DNA of 20,976 nt, taken from NCBI GenBank assembly GCA_900541565.1, contig UQKB01000024.1:1-20976 (forward strand), written 5' to 3'. Below the pieces are notes generated by a model that worked only from the letters and a program-made list of their open reading frames with translations, had not been told where the DNA came from and did not search any database. Positions 12,878-20,976 of this stretch are shown in pieces. Each line of letters starts with the position of its first letter. Positions within the stretch are counted from its first letter, which is position 1. Source of the DNA: an uncultured Oscillospiraceae bacterium (GTDB lineage Bacteria > Bacillota > Clostridia > Oscillospirales > Acutalibacteraceae). The position numbers and the translations under genes are program-made.

Positions 12878-14019
12878 CAGTCTTCCACCAGAATATCAAT
12901 ATTCGCCTTGCTCACAGCAGGCGCAGCCTGCGCCTGTACAGGGGGTTCCACCGGCTTTGCCGCCGCATGTACACCTCCGCCGGAGCCAGTCGGGCGGTTT
13001 TTCGCACCGGCGCCTGTTTTTCCCGTGAGCAGATCCAGATTTTCCATAAGCTGCGCTTCCACGCGCGCGGCAACGTCCGGGTTTTCTTTAAAGAAAATCT
13101 TCACGTTGTCCCTGCCCTGGCCAAGCCTTGTCCCCTCAAAAGAAAACCACGCGCCGCTTTTCTGCACAACATTTGCTTTTACAGCCAAATCCAGCAGCTC
13201 GCCCTCGCGGGAAATTCCATAGCCATACATAATATCAAATTCCGCCTCTTTAAACGGAGGCGCAATCTTATTTTTTACAACCTTCGCCCTTGTGCGCGCG
13301 CCAATCATTTCCCCGCCTGATTTAAGCGTTTCTATACGGCGGATATCTATGCGCACAGAGGAGTAAAACTTTAACGCCCTGCCGCCGGGCGTAACTTCCG
13401 GGTTGCCATAAACAACGCCGACCTTCTCGCGCAGCTGATTGATAAAGATCGCAACACAGTTCGATTTTGAAATAGCGCCTGCCAGCTTGCGCAGCGCCTG
13501 AGACATCAGCCGTGCCTGCAACCCCACATGGGAATCGCCCATTTCACCTTCAATCTCCGCCTTAGGGACAAGTGCCGCGACAGAGTCTACCACAATCACA
13601 TCAATCGCGCCAGAACGCACCAACGCCTCGGTAATCTCCAGCGCCTGCTCACCCGTATCAGGCTGTGAAACAAGCAGGGAATCCACGTCAACGCCTAAAG
13701 CAGCCGCGTATACAGGGTCAAGCGCATGCTCAACATCTATAAACGCAACATTGCCTCCGTCCTTTTGCCCCTGCGCAATACAATGCAGGGACAAGGTGGT
13801 TTTACCCGAAGACTCCGGCCCATAAATTTCTATAATCCTCCCCCTTGGAAGGCCGCCTATACCCAAGGCGATGTCAAGGGAAAGGCTTCCGGTGGAAACA
13901 TGTCCCACGTTCATAGCCTGATTTTGCCCCAAACGCATAACCGCGCCCTTTCCAAATTGCTTTTCAATCTGCGTAAGCGCCGTTTCCAGCGCCCTGGCTT
14001 TGTTGTCTGCTGCCATCAT
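12877..14019 (-). CDS. recA: Recombinase RecA
   Basis: A 380-residue recombinase that forms filaments on single-stranded DNA, pairs homologous strands and triggers LexA self-cleavage. The N-terminal helix is followed by the ATPase core with Walker A GPESSGKT (67-74) and other RecA hallmarks such as [27 protein letters not shown] variable Gly/Ala/Pro-rich C-terminal tail ends in acidic residues. ATG at 14019 is chosen because GGAGGG lies 6 bp upstream; the next codon is also ATG. The longer open frame upstream runs through the promoter. It leads the recA-recX-rimO-pgsA unit. A LexA-like box and a TTGCAT-N17-TATAAT promoter lie upstream. Confidence 0.98.
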   Translation of the reverse strand: MMAADNKARALETALTQIEKQFGKGAVMRLGQNQAMNVGHVSTGSLSLDIALGIGGLPRGRIIEIYGPESSGKTTLSLHCIAQGQKDGGNVAFIDVEHALDPVYAAALGVDVDSLLVSQPDTGEQALEITEALVRSGAIDVIVVDSVAALVPKAEIEGEMGDSHVGLQARLMSQALRKLAGAISKSNCVAIFINQLREKVGVVYGNPEVTPGGRALKFYSSVRIDIRRIETLKSGGEMIGARTRAKVVKNKIAPPFKEAEFDIMYGYGISREGELLDLAVKANVVQKSGAWFSFEGTRLGQGRDNVKIFFKENPDVAARVEAQLMENLDLLTGKTGAGAKNRPTGSGGGVHAAAKPVEPPVQAQAAPAVSKANIDILVED

Positions 14020-14074
14020 GCAATCCCTCCGATAGACGTAAAATAGGAACATAACCAACTGTAAACTTAGTGAA

Positions 14075-14124
14075 ATTATACCTGATTTACAGAAAAAATG
14101 CAATAAAAACAGAACATTTTTTCG
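14075..14124 (-). promoter_or_regulatory. recA promoter with LexA-like SOS box
   Basis: On the - strand TTGCAT (14098-14103) is followed by a 17-bp spacer and TATAAT (14075-14080). Just upstream, CGAAAAAATGTTCT (14111-14124) matches the Firmicutes SOS consensus CGAAC-N4-GTTCG at 8 of 10 positions. It therefore probably mediates LexA repression, though its place before the -35 is somewhat upstream. Confidence 0.65.
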
Positions 14125-14169
14125 AATATTTGCATTTCTGTTGCAAAATAAGGACATACCCGTACACCG

Positions 14170-15021
14170 TTATACGCGTATCGCGCTTACACAACGGTCT
14201 GTTTGTGCAATATCTTTTGCAAAACGCACGTCTGTATAGCCGTTTTGTAAAAGCAACGCCTTAACCGGCAAGGCCTGCTCCTCCCCCACTTCAAAAGCAA
14301 TCTGCCCGCCGTGCTTTAAAAGCGGGGTCCACTCTTCAATGATCTGCCTGTAAAACATAAGGCCGTCTGCACCGCCGTCAAGCGCCATAAACGGCTCGTA
14401 AAGCACCTCACACTGCAATGAAGCAATCGTTTCTGTACAAACATACGGCGGGTTAGAAACAAGCAGATCAAAGCTCTCGTCGGCAAAATCCCGAAAGGCC
14501 TTAAAAACATCGCCGTGCACAGCCGTTACATTCTTTGTGCCATGCAGGCTTATATTTTTTTGCAAATAAAAAAAAGCTTCCTCTGAAAGCTCCAACGCCC
14601 AAACGCGGCTGCCGGGCAAGCGCTTTGCAAGGGTAATGGCGATAATCCCGCTGCCAGCGCATAGATCCATAATCTGCGCCTGCGGCTTCCCCTGCACAGC
14701 CTGTTCTGCCTGCAGCACTGTAACCTGCGTATCTTCCCGGGGGATCAGCACGCCCTTACCTACGTAAAACTCCCGGTCCATAAACTGCCACTTTCCAAGG
14801 ATATACTGCAGCGGCTCACCCTTCGCGCGCCGGTCTGCAAGGGCTGCAAACTGTGCCGCTTCCTGTTGCTTCACTTGTGTGTCCCCATGCAGAATCAGCC
14901 CGGCGCGGTCCAGTCCAAAGCAATGCTGCAAAAGGCACATAGCATCAAAGGCGGGACTTTCAACGCCCGCCTGTGCAAAAATTTGCTTTGTTTGCCTGTA
15001 AAGTTCGTTGTATGTCATCAT
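14170..15021 (-). CDS. prmC: Peptide chain release factor N5-glutamine methyltransferase
   Basis: A 283-residue protein. An N-terminal helical domain (about 1-85) is followed by a SAM-dependent methyltransferase domain with motif I DLCAGSG (119-125) and the catalytic NPPY (190-193), which holds the Gln side chain of the GGQ motif of RF1 and RF2. IPREDT (93-98) is the PrmC-specific segment. The enzyme needs SAM and the release factors, encoded elsewhere. Two ATGs lie in tandem at the start; the ribosome site is weak. It follows the DUF1385 gene by 7 bp, a pairing commonly seen in Clostridia, so they form one transcript. recA begins with its own promoter downstream. Confidence 0.95.
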   Translation of the reverse strand: MMTYNELYRQTKQIFAQAGVESPAFDAMCLLQHCFGLDRAGLILHGDTQVKQQEAAQFAALADRRAKGEPLQYILGKWQFMDREFYVGKGVLIPREDTQVTVLQAEQAVQGKPQAQIMDLCAGSGIIAITLAKRLPGSRVWALELSEEAFFYLQKNISLHGTKNVTAVHGDVFKAFRDFADESFDLLVSNPPYVCTETIASLQCEVLYEPFMALDGGADGLMFYRQIIEEWTPLLKHGGQIAFEVGEEQALPVKALLLQNGYTDVRFAKDIAQTDRCVSAIRV

Positions 15022-15028
15022 AGCCCCG

Positions 15029-15994
15029 TTACTTTTTTTGTATCAGATCTTCTCCGTTTTCCGGAATAACCGGCTTCATCGCCGCAATTGCAACCTCCAG
15101 CATCGAATCGTCCGGCTCCTTTGTGGTAATGCGCTGCGCCCACAATCCGGGCGCGGCAATAATCCTTGTAGCCAGATTATCGTATTTCCCACAAAGCTTA
15201 ATCAGCTCATATCCAACGCCGCAGGAAATGGGCAAAAGCAAAATTTTCACCGCAGAGCGCAAAATGGGCTCTTCAATTGGAATAAACAGGCCAATTATAA
15301 TCCCCAGCAGCAGCATAATCACCATAAAGCTCGTGCCGCAGCGCGGATGAAAGCGCCTGTACTTACGTATATTCTCCACTGTAAGCGCCTCATCGTTTTC
15401 ATAGCAGAAAATTGTTTTATGCTCGGCGCCATGGTACTGAAAAACACGCTTCATATCGTTCATTCGGGAGCACAACACCACATACAGCAGAAACAGGGCT
15501 ATCCTTAAAACCCCTTCAAACACACTGCGGTAGACCATAGCGTCGTATAAAGACGGGAAAAAATGCGTTGCAATCGTATTAAAAAGCCAGGTTGGAAAAA
15601 TAAAAAACAACCCTATGGCAAGCGCAACCCCCAAAACGGTAGCTACAACCATCAACACCTTCATAAAGCTGTCGCCAAACACCTTGTCAATCCATTTTTC
15701 AAACCTTGAAGGCTCTTCCTGCGGGACATCCTCCATTGCCTTTTCCGCAGAAATCGAAAGCGCCTTAAAGCTCAGGCGCATAGAGTCGATCAATCCGCCC
15801 AACCCGCGAATAAACGGGACTCGAAAAATCCTAAACCGTTCGGCAAGGCTTTTAAACGTAAGATCCTCTGTATAAATCTCATTTTCCTTTACACGTACCG
15901 CCACAGTCGTTCGTTTCGGTCCGCGCATCATAATTCCCTCAATCAATGCAGATCCGCCGATCGAGGTGATACGTTTTGTTTTTTCTATTGCCAT
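15029..15994 (-). CDS. DUF1385 family membrane protein
   Basis: A 321-residue integral membrane protein of the DUF1385 (COG3872) family. Diagnostic stretches are an N-terminal GGSALIEGIMMRGP (13-26), HGAEHKTIFCYEN near the centre, and RFHPRCGTSFMVIM. About four hydrophobic helices cluster after residue 115 (MKVLMVVATVLGVALAIGLFF and following). The biochemical role is not established in general. TAAGGAG precedes the ATG. The prmC gene follows within 7 bp, and DUF1385 with prmC is a recurrent neighbourhood in Clostridia, but a functional link is not shown by the sequence. A probable -10 lies upstream at 16074-16079. Confidence 0.93.
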   Translation of the reverse strand: MAIEKTKRITSIGGSALIEGIMMRGPKRTTVAVRVKENEIYTEDLTFKSLAERFRIFRVPFIRGLGGLIDSMRLSFKALSISAEKAMEDVPQEEPSRFEKWIDKVFGDSFMKVLMVVATVLGVALAIGLFFIFPTWLFNTIATHFFPSLYDAMVYRSVFEGVLRIALFLLYVVLCSRMNDMKRVFQYHGAEHKTIFCYENDEALTVENIRKYRRFHPRCGTSFMVIMLLLGIIIGLFIPIEEPILRSAVKILLLPISCGVGYELIKLCGKYDNLATRIIAAPGLWAQRITTKEPDDSMLEVAIAAMKPVIPENGEDLIQKK

Positions 15995-16073
15995 ATGTAA
16001 TCTCCTTATACTATGCCGTGTGTGCTTTTCAGCAAAAACAGGATCGCATTTCTAAAAATAAGCTTTCTGCTTT

Positions 16074-16079
16074 ATTATA
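16074..16079 (-). promoter_or_regulatory. Probable -10 element for the DUF1385-prmC transcript
   Basis: TATAAT lies on the - strand at 16074-16079, about 80 bp before the DUF1385 start, with no clear -35 at 17 bp. Two direct AATTTGT repeats 18 bp apart lie just upstream. Confidence 0.45.
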
Positions 16080-16109
16080 CATGAAAAGGACAATAAATTT
16101 GTGAATGCA

Positions 16110-16526
16110 TCATGAATTTGTCAATTTAAATTTTAACAGGTTATCCGTATGCAGCGTGCTCTCCCCGCCGCCCCAGTCTACACCAATGCAAACGTAATAA
16201 ATTCCCGCTTGGTTCGGCAGCGAAAAATCATTTCCGTTTTCTGTCAGCACCTTCCCATTTTCGTCAAATACGGTAATTGCAACCTGGTTTTGCGAATGCG
16301 GTCCATTGACCGAAAGGCGGCTGGATTTAAGGTCGTCCTGTGTGCAATCCACCGTTACAACCTGCTCGTCATACAATGTGGGATCGCCCGCATCCTCAAC
16401 CGAAAAAGCCGTATATTCGCTTCCGCCCACGTCCAGCTTTACACTGCCCGCGCCAGAAGCACAGCCGCAAAATATGCTCATGGCGGCCAAAAGCAAAATG
16501 CAAAAATAACAAAGCGTTTTTTTCAT
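16110..16526 (-). CDS. Small lipoprotein of unknown function, last gene of the two-component operon
   Basis: A 138-residue exported protein. The N-terminus (MKKTLCYFCILLLAAMSIF) is a signal peptide ending in a Cys20-Gly-Cys22 lipobox-like site, so it should be anchored to the outer face of the membrane. The mature part is beta-rich and contains segments such as VAITVFDENGKVLTENGNDFSLP and AGIYYVCIGVDWGGG; this resembles an Ig-like or PPC-type beta-sandwich, an impression only. No enzymatic motif is seen. The ATG at 16526 follows GAAGG; a longer TTG start at 16553 would overlap the kinase stop. It is 23 bp after the histidine kinase and probably co-transcribed, so it may be a sensor accessory or target. 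Confidence 0.75.
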   Translation of the reverse strand: MKKTLCYFCILLLAAMSIFCGCASGAGSVKLDVGGSEYTAFSVEDAGDPTLYDEQVVTVDCTQDDLKSSRLSVNGPHSQNQVAITVFDENGKVLTENGNDFSLPNQAGIYYVCIGVDWGGGESTLHTDNLLKFKLTNS

Positions 16527-16549
16527 AAATCCGCTGCCTTCTTTCCTCT

Positions 16550-17974
16550 TCAAGACTGCTGCTCCTCATCCTCTGAAACGACCGGGATCGTCAGCGTCAC
16601 GGTTGTTCCAACGCCCTCTGTGCTTTCAATTTCAAGCGAACCATTATGCAGCTGCATAATCTCGTCGGCAACGGCAAGCCCTATACCGGAACCGCGAACT
16701 GTCTGATTTGCCTTGTAAAATTTGTCCTTAATACGCGGCAGATGCTCTGCAGGAATGCCGCATCCGTTGTCGCTGATCGTAATTTTCAAGTTCTGGTCGT
16801 CATAGCTTACCTGTATACCGATCACGCCGCTTGCAGGCGTATACTTCAAGGCGTTGTCAATAATATTGATAAACACCTGGCGCAGTCTGTTTTTATCGCC
16901 CATAACAGCGGGCACATGGTCCGGCTCGTCATACAGCAAATGCTTATTTTCAGAAAGCGCGCGCTCACGCAGCATATAGATCGCCTCATCCAGCTCTGCC
17001 AGCAGGTCAATCTTGTCCATTGTCAGCACCATTCTTCCGCTTTGTATCCTGGAAAAGTCAAGCAGCTCTTCTACAATACCGGTCAGGCGTTCCGATTCTT
17101 TTACAATGACCGACATCCCCTTTTCCATGGTCTTAGGGTCGGCCGTTCCGCCCAGCTGCATGGTTTCCGCCCAGCCCTTAATCGCTGTAAGCGGCGTACG
17201 CAGCTCGTGCGAAACAGAAGAAATAAAGTCGTTTTTCAATTGCTCAGACGCAGCAAGCTCACCCGCCATATAATTGATAGAATCGCACAACTCCCCAATT
17301 TCGTCATCGTGCATTTTATCAAGCTTTGCTTCAAAATCCCCCTGCGCAATCCGCTTGGCGGTAGCGCTCATCTCACGCACAGGATTTACGATAGAACGGA
17401 TGAAATACGCACCGGATATTACAACAAAAAACGTCACCAGAAGCCCCGCTAAAATCAACGCGGCAATTGTAAGAAAAATTTTTCGGTTGGCCGCTTCCAA
17501 AGATACGGCGTACCGTACCGCGCCGATCGTGTCGCCCGACGTATTCTGGATCACTCTTGTAACGGTCATAACATCTTCCCCGGAGCTGAGCCTCCCCGTC
17601 CACATTCCAAACCCTTCCGGGTTTTCCTTTGCCTGTTCATAATCCGGCATCGGCTCAGATTCATCGGGAGCAAACCCGGTGGAGGTAATGATGACCTTCC
17701 CATAGCTGTTGATAACCATCAGCTCCATCATTTCCTTGTCGGGGAAATTTTCCACATATTCTCTGGCAGTCACATTAAACTGCTCGGTGTCCGCCGCGGT
17801 GTAATTTCCAAAAAAGTTCACAAGCTCGTTGCTCCGGCCGCTGATGGTTTGCTGAATCCCATTATAATAAAAGGTCTGTATAACAAAAGACAGCACCACG
17901 ATAATCGTAATCAATATTGCAAGAATAATCCCCAGTGTATTGACAATCCAACGCCGCGTAATACCCTTTCGCAT
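16550..17974 (-). CDS. HAMP-domain sensor histidine kinase
   Basis: A 474-residue membrane kinase. The first membrane helix is at about 10-32, the extracytoplasmic sensor domain at about 35-165 (PAS-like in length), and the second helix at about 166-190. A HAMP linker follows (190-245). HisKA contains the phosphoacceptor in VSHELRTPLT (His256). The ATPase domain has the N box (370-380, NIIDNALKYTP), G1 box DNGCGIP (402-408) and G2 box GSGIGLAV. It should phosphorylate the OmpR-type regulator 60 bp upstream. The ATG at 17974 follows AAGGAGGG at 7 bp; longer starts lack a site. The signal it senses is not predictable. A lipoprotein on either side of the kinase-regulator pair suggests an envelope signal. 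Confidence 0.93.
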   Translation of the reverse strand: MRKGITRRWIVNTLGIILAILITIIVVLSFVIQTFYYNGIQQTISGRSNELVNFFGNYTAADTEQFNVTAREYVENFPDKEMMELMVINSYGKVIITSTGFAPDESEPMPDYEQAKENPEGFGMWTGRLSSGEDVMTVTRVIQNTSGDTIGAVRYAVSLEAANRKIFLTIAALILAGLLVTFFVVISGAYFIRSIVNPVREMSATAKRIAQGDFEAKLDKMHDDEIGELCDSINYMAGELAASEQLKNDFISSVSHELRTPLTAIKGWAETMQLGGTADPKTMEKGMSVIVKESERLTGIVEELLDFSRIQSGRMVLTMDKIDLLAELDEAIYMLRERALSENKHLLYDEPDHVPAVMGDKNRLRQVFINIIDNALKYTPASGVIGIQVSYDDQNLKITISDNGCGIPAEHLPRIKDKFYKANQTVRGSGIGLAVADEIMQLHNGSLEIESTEGVGTTVTLTIPVVSEDEEQQS

Positions 17975-18034
17975 GGTGCCGCCCTCCTTTTCCATCATTT
18001 TTCAACTGCTATATAACGGTAAACACTTTCCGTC

Positions 18035-18736
18035 TTAAGCGTCCCATTTATAGCCAAGCCCCCACACAGTAATAATATACTTCGGGTTGCTCGGCTCGTC
18101 CTCTACCTTCATACGCAAACGGCGGATATTTACATCCACAATCTTTTCTTCCCCCACATACTGGTCTCCCCAGACATGCGTCAAAATATCGGTCCTGTCA
18201 AGCGCAACGCCGGGGTTGGAAAAAAAGTATTCCATAATCTGGAACTCCACCTGTGTAAGCTCGATCATTTTCCCGTTCTTCAAAAGCGCCCGATTGCGCA
18301 GGTTCAGCACAAAATCTCCCGATTTCAGCTCTTCTTTAAAATGATTTTCGTTGCGCTGCTGTGCCAGCATGACCCTTCTGTGCAGCGCGTCTACCCTGGC
18401 AACAAGCTCGCTTGGGGAAAACGGCTTGGTAACATAGTCGTCGGCACCCAGCATCAGCCCGGTTACCTTGTCCATCTCCTGCGTGCGCGCCGTCAGCATA
18501 ATAATCCCAATTCCCCCGTTTTTGCGGCGCAGCTCCTTGCATACCTCAAAGCCGTCAATTCCCGGCATCATAATGTCCAGGATCGCAACGTCAAAATCGC
18601 CCCCATGCTCCTCATATTTTTGCAGGGCCTCTTCTCCGCTGGCCGCCTCCACAACATCATAGCCTGCCCTTGTCAGGTTGATAACGACAAAGTCCCGGAT
18701 GGTTGCTTCGTCTTCGCATACTAAAATTTTTTTCAT
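18035..18736 (-). CDS. OmpR/PhoB-family response regulator
   Basis: A 233-residue protein. An N-terminal receiver domain (1-115) has the acidic pocket at Glu9-Asp10, phosphoacceptor Asp54 (ILDIMMPG), Thr82 and Lys104 (VTKPFSP). A winged-helix DNA-binding domain follows (about 130-230) with LTQVEFQIMEYF and VDVNIRRLRMKVED. It should bind direct repeats when phosphorylated by the adjacent kinase. The ATG at 18736 follows AAAGGAAG; an earlier start at 18760 is less likely. It is 44 bp after the large lipoprotein gene. Sub-family (PhoP, WalR, VanR-like) cannot be assigned from sequence alone, and no direct-repeat box was recognised with confidence. Confidence 0.95.
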   Translation of the reverse strand: MKKILVCEDEATIRDFVVINLTRAGYDVVEAASGEEALQKYEEHGGDFDVAILDIMMPGIDGFEVCKELRRKNGGIGIIMLTARTQEMDKVTGLMLGADDYVTKPFSPSELVARVDALHRRVMLAQQRNENHFKEELKSGDFVLNLRNRALLKNGKMIELTQVEFQIMEYFFSNPGVALDRTDILTHVWGDQYVGEEKIVDVNIRRLRMKVEDEPSNPKYIITVWGLGYKWDA

Positions 18737-18780
18737 CGTACGTCTTCCTTTCAAAAACATGACAAAAACTTGTTGATTCT

Positions 18781-20127
18781 TTAACCGTCTATAAGCTTAA
18801 GGTTTTCGCTGATCTCGCTTAAAGAAAGCGTAAGCATAGATTCCTCCTCCGGAACCCGCACAGCGTAGATCAGCCCGGAATGGTCAAGCATTTCTACAAA
18901 ACCCTCCGTGCCTTTGCGTTCCGACCAGTCCTTTTCGGTAAAAACCTGAATTGTCAGCAGGCTGCTGCCTTTACGCGCCAGCCGCCCGGTACCCACCCAT
19001 TCATAAAAGGTAATAGAGCGGGCGGTGGTGTCTATCCTTGCGGTAATCTTGTCCGTCCACTTGTCCGGAATAATAAAATAATAGCCGTCGGTAGAATTAA
19101 TTACCGTCTGCATTACAGACGTAAGCCTGCCGTCCTGTGCACGGATGGTGTTCCAGTCAGTACGGTTGCAGACGCTTTCATCTTTTTCTGTGGACTGCTT
19201 GGGCATGGATGTGACCGTCGGGATCTCCATAATCCCGTCGCTATTGATATCCTGGCAGACAGAAGACGTCGCCCGCTCGGTTCTATTGGAAGAAACACCG
19301 TTTTTTACAGTATAAAGGGGGTTTTCCAGACCGGCTTTCTCCTGGTTCCAATATAAAACCTCTGTTGTCAGGGTATTGTTCATCGACATCCCGTCTACAA
19401 ACACCGCGCTGTTTTTATCAGACGTTTCCCCAGCCTGTACGCTGGTGTATCTTGTTACTGCGCTGCTCATTTCCGTAACCGACCGCGTATAAATCGCCTG
19501 TAAATCCGTATTGTACTGCAAAAGCTTTGCAGTGGCGGGAATATCGCTTGCTCCAAGCGATAAAAGAAGAATATCTTCTATATTGTCGTTTGTAAGGTCG
19601 GTCAAAATAAACTGCGAATACGTTTCATCTATTTGGATTTCCCGCATCTTCTTCCCGTTGTGCAGATAAACGGTCATTTGATTGACCGGCGCGACATAAT
19701 TGCTCCAGCTTACGGCCACCTCGTCGCTGCCGTCTCCGTCAATATCGCCAATGCAGATTTTATCCACTTCGGTATTCTGGTTGGTAAAGTCGCCTGTTGC
19801 CTGCCATACCCCGTCGATCTCTTTGATAAAAAGAATGTGCGTTGCAGAAGTTTCCCCCGACGGCCTATACAGGGCAATTGCCTCTTCAATCCCGTCCTTA
19901 TCCAGATCCTGCGTGATAATCGCCGAACGATAATCGCCGTTTTGCGGATATTTCAAAGTATAGTCGCCGCCCGCCTTGCTTTCAATTACCTCCTGAATTT
20001 GCGCCTTATCGCCGGTGGCCCTTGGTGGCCGCAAAAGGTCGGTATTGTCAAAGCCGGCCGACGTGCAGCCTGCCAAAGTTGTACAAAGAAGGATCAGCGC
20101 AAAAAGTGCCAAAGGTTTTGTTTTCAT
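18781..20127 (-). CDS. VCBS/FG-GAP-like repeat lipoprotein
   Basis: A 448-residue exported lipoprotein: the signal peptide ends in the lipobox LAGC with Cys21. The mature part holds several acidic calcium-loop motifs of the kind found in FG-GAP/VCBS repeats: DLDKDG (74-79), DIDGDG (128-133), DLTNDN (177-182) and DINSDG (293-298), each followed by E-hydrophobic residues. These suggest a partial beta-propeller that binds Ca. The C-terminal third (about 340-448) lacks such loops. It is 38 bp after trmB, 44 bp before the response regulator, and preceded by AAAGGAGG. No ligand can be named. Co-operon with a two-component system suggests it monitors the cell envelope or is its target. Confidence 0.85.
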   Translation of the reverse strand: MKTKPLALFALILLCTTLAGCTSAGFDNTDLLRPPRATGDKAQIQEVIESKAGGDYTLKYPQNGDYRSAIITQDLDKDGIEEAIALYRPSGETSATHILFIKEIDGVWQATGDFTNQNTEVDKICIGDIDGDGSDEVAVSWSNYVAPVNQMTVYLHNGKKMREIQIDETYSQFILTDLTNDNIEDILLLSLGASDIPATAKLLQYNTDLQAIYTRSVTEMSSAVTRYTSVQAGETSDKNSAVFVDGMSMNNTLTTEVLYWNQEKAGLENPLYTVKNGVSSNRTERATSSVCQDINSDGIMEIPTVTSMPKQSTEKDESVCNRTDWNTIRAQDGRLTSVMQTVINSTDGYYFIIPDKWTDKITARIDTTARSITFYEWVGTGRLARKGSSLLTIQVFTEKDWSERKGTEGFVEMLDHSGLIYAVRVPEEESMLTLSLSEISENLKLIDG

Positions 20128-20165
20128 AAGCCGGCCTCCTTTCTCATGTACCGATAAAGTAAAGC

Positions 20166-20822
20166 TTACCGGTTAACAGCCGTACAGGCATAAATTGTTT
20201 TTCCCATTTTTGTAAACATTTTTTCGTGCTCGGTCTGGATATTGTCCGCAATTGCGCAATTATGCAGATCATCGGTCTGAAAAGGAATAGAAAACCCACA
20301 CTGCCCAAAATATGCAAGGCTGTCGTAAAAAAGCCCTTCGTCGTCCGTTTTAAAGCGGACTTCCCCTCCCTTTACAAGAAAGGCCTTATATAGCGCCAAC
20401 TGCCGGGGATAGGTCAGTCTTCGCTTTTTGTGCTTTGCCTTTGGCCACGGATTACAAAAATTGATATAAATTCGCTCTATCCTGTCATCGGGGGAAAGCA
20501 TCTGGTCTATCCGTGCAATGTCGTGCGACATCAACGCAACATTACTGACCCTTCGGCCGTTTTCTTCAAAAAGCCGTACAATCTCCCGCCGTCCAATTGC
20601 CAGAACCTCGCTTTTAATATCGACCGCTAAATAATTGATCCCCGGGTTTGCAAGCGCAAGCTGCGCCACAAACCCGCCCTTGCCGCAGCCAAGCTCCAAA
20701 TGTAAAGGCTGCTGTTTTTCAAACCAGTCCGCCCACTTCCCCTTATGCAGACAGGGCTCGTCCACAAAAAAGCTACAGGCAGCAAGCTCGGGTCTGGCCC
20801 AGGGTTTTCTTCTAATCCGCAT
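20166..20822 (-). CDS. trmB: tRNA (guanine-N7-)-methyltransferase
   Basis: A 218-residue SAM-dependent enzyme that methylates G46 of the tRNA variable loop. The SAM-binding ELGCGKG motif is at 43-49, and the TrmB signature NFCNPWPKAKHKKRRLT spans 121-137; C-terminal segments VRFKTDDEGLFYDSL and TEHEKMF are also typical. The ATG at 20822 begins MRIRRKPWARPEL, the usual family start. An earlier in-frame ATG at 20861 is immediately beside the -10 and has no ribosome site. A GGTGAG site is weak. It is first in a leftward series with the lipoprotein and two-component genes, and may be co-transcribed with them. Confidence 0.94.
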   Translation of the reverse strand: MRIRRKPWARPELAACSFFVDEPCLHKGKWADWFEKQQPLHLELGCGKGGFVAQLALANPGINYLAVDIKSEVLAIGRREIVRLFEENGRRVSNVALMSHDIARIDQMLSPDDRIERIYINFCNPWPKAKHKKRRLTYPRQLALYKAFLVKGGEVRFKTDDEGLFYDSLAYFGQCGFSIPFQTDDLHNCAIADNIQTEHEKMFTKMGKTIYACTAVNR

Positions 20823-20864
20823 GTACTCACCATCGTATAAAAAATTCCTATAAAATATCATCTT

Positions 20865-20893
20865 ATTATATCAGATAAAACATGCTTTTGCAA
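20865..20893 (-). promoter_or_regulatory. Promoter for trmB and probably the downstream operon
   Basis: TTGCAA (20888-20893), a 17-bp spacer and TATAAT (20865-20870) on the - strand, giving a start near 20858, about 36 bp before the trmB ATG. No promoter was seen before the downstream lipoprotein or regulator genes, so this promoter may drive trmB through the small lipoprotein. The remaining sequence to 20976 is AT-rich, with no recognised gene. Confidence 0.7.
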
Positions 20894-20976
20894 TGCAGAT
20901 TTTATAAACCAATACGCCGCCTTTGTAGGAGTTACAATGATGTGTGACAAATAAGAAAAAAAGATAGCGAATAGAA

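Noticed and set aside
16119..16124. TTGACA on the - strand before DUF1385 as a -35 element
   Set aside because: It is about 40 bp from the TATAAT at 16074-16079, and no -10 lies at the right spacing.

Overview
The window looks like a chromosomal segment of a low-to-moderate GC Gram-positive anaerobe of the Clostridia, most likely a gut Oscillospirales-type genome. This is inferred from AGGAGG-type ribosome binding sites, a cysteine T-box, a Firmicutes-type BirA operator, a Firmicutes-type LexA-like box before recA, the DUF1385-prmC pair, and a SEDS protein carrying an FHA domain. No rRNA, tRNA, transposase, integrase or CRISPR array was seen.

Region 1 (1-3650) is accessory DNA. It holds three copies of a ~130-155 bp repeat made of three consecutive hairpins (about 84-240 on +, 1223-1378 on -, 1962-2090 on -), plus an extra partial copy at 1-55. 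The first two copies are inverted and enclose two tandem small paralogues that resemble the DUF6809 family. The second and third copies bracket a small XRE-type regulator gene. A second XRE gene (2117-2368, -) is divergent from a three-gene + strand operon: a ribbon-helix-helix-like protein, an unknown 132-residue protein and a third XRE regulator. The stop codon of that last gene lies inside the BirA operator of bioY, so the accessory block ends exactly at core DNA.

Region 2 (3620-7740) reads rightward. bioY (biotin uptake) sits behind a BirA operator and a consensus promoter. It is followed by an FHA-SEDS glycosyltransferase and its partner class B penicillin-binding protein, a cell-wall synthesis pair closed by a strong bidirectional terminator.

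Region 3 (7790-20870) reads leftward throughout. In transcription order it contains: trmB and then a 448-residue VCBS/FG-GAP-like lipoprotein, an OmpR-type response regulator, a HAMP histidine kinase and a small lipoprotein (a probable envelope-sensing unit); DUF1385 and prmC; the SOS-type operon recA-recX-rimO-pgsA behind a LexA-like box; and a T-box-controlled cysE-cysS operon for cysteine synthesis and Cys-tRNA charging.

The most unusual parts are the structured repeat family, whose copies show compensatory base-pair changes, and the small regulator/DUF cassettes between its copies. Gene calls in regions 2 and 3 rest on clear family motifs. Functions in region 1 are mostly unknown.
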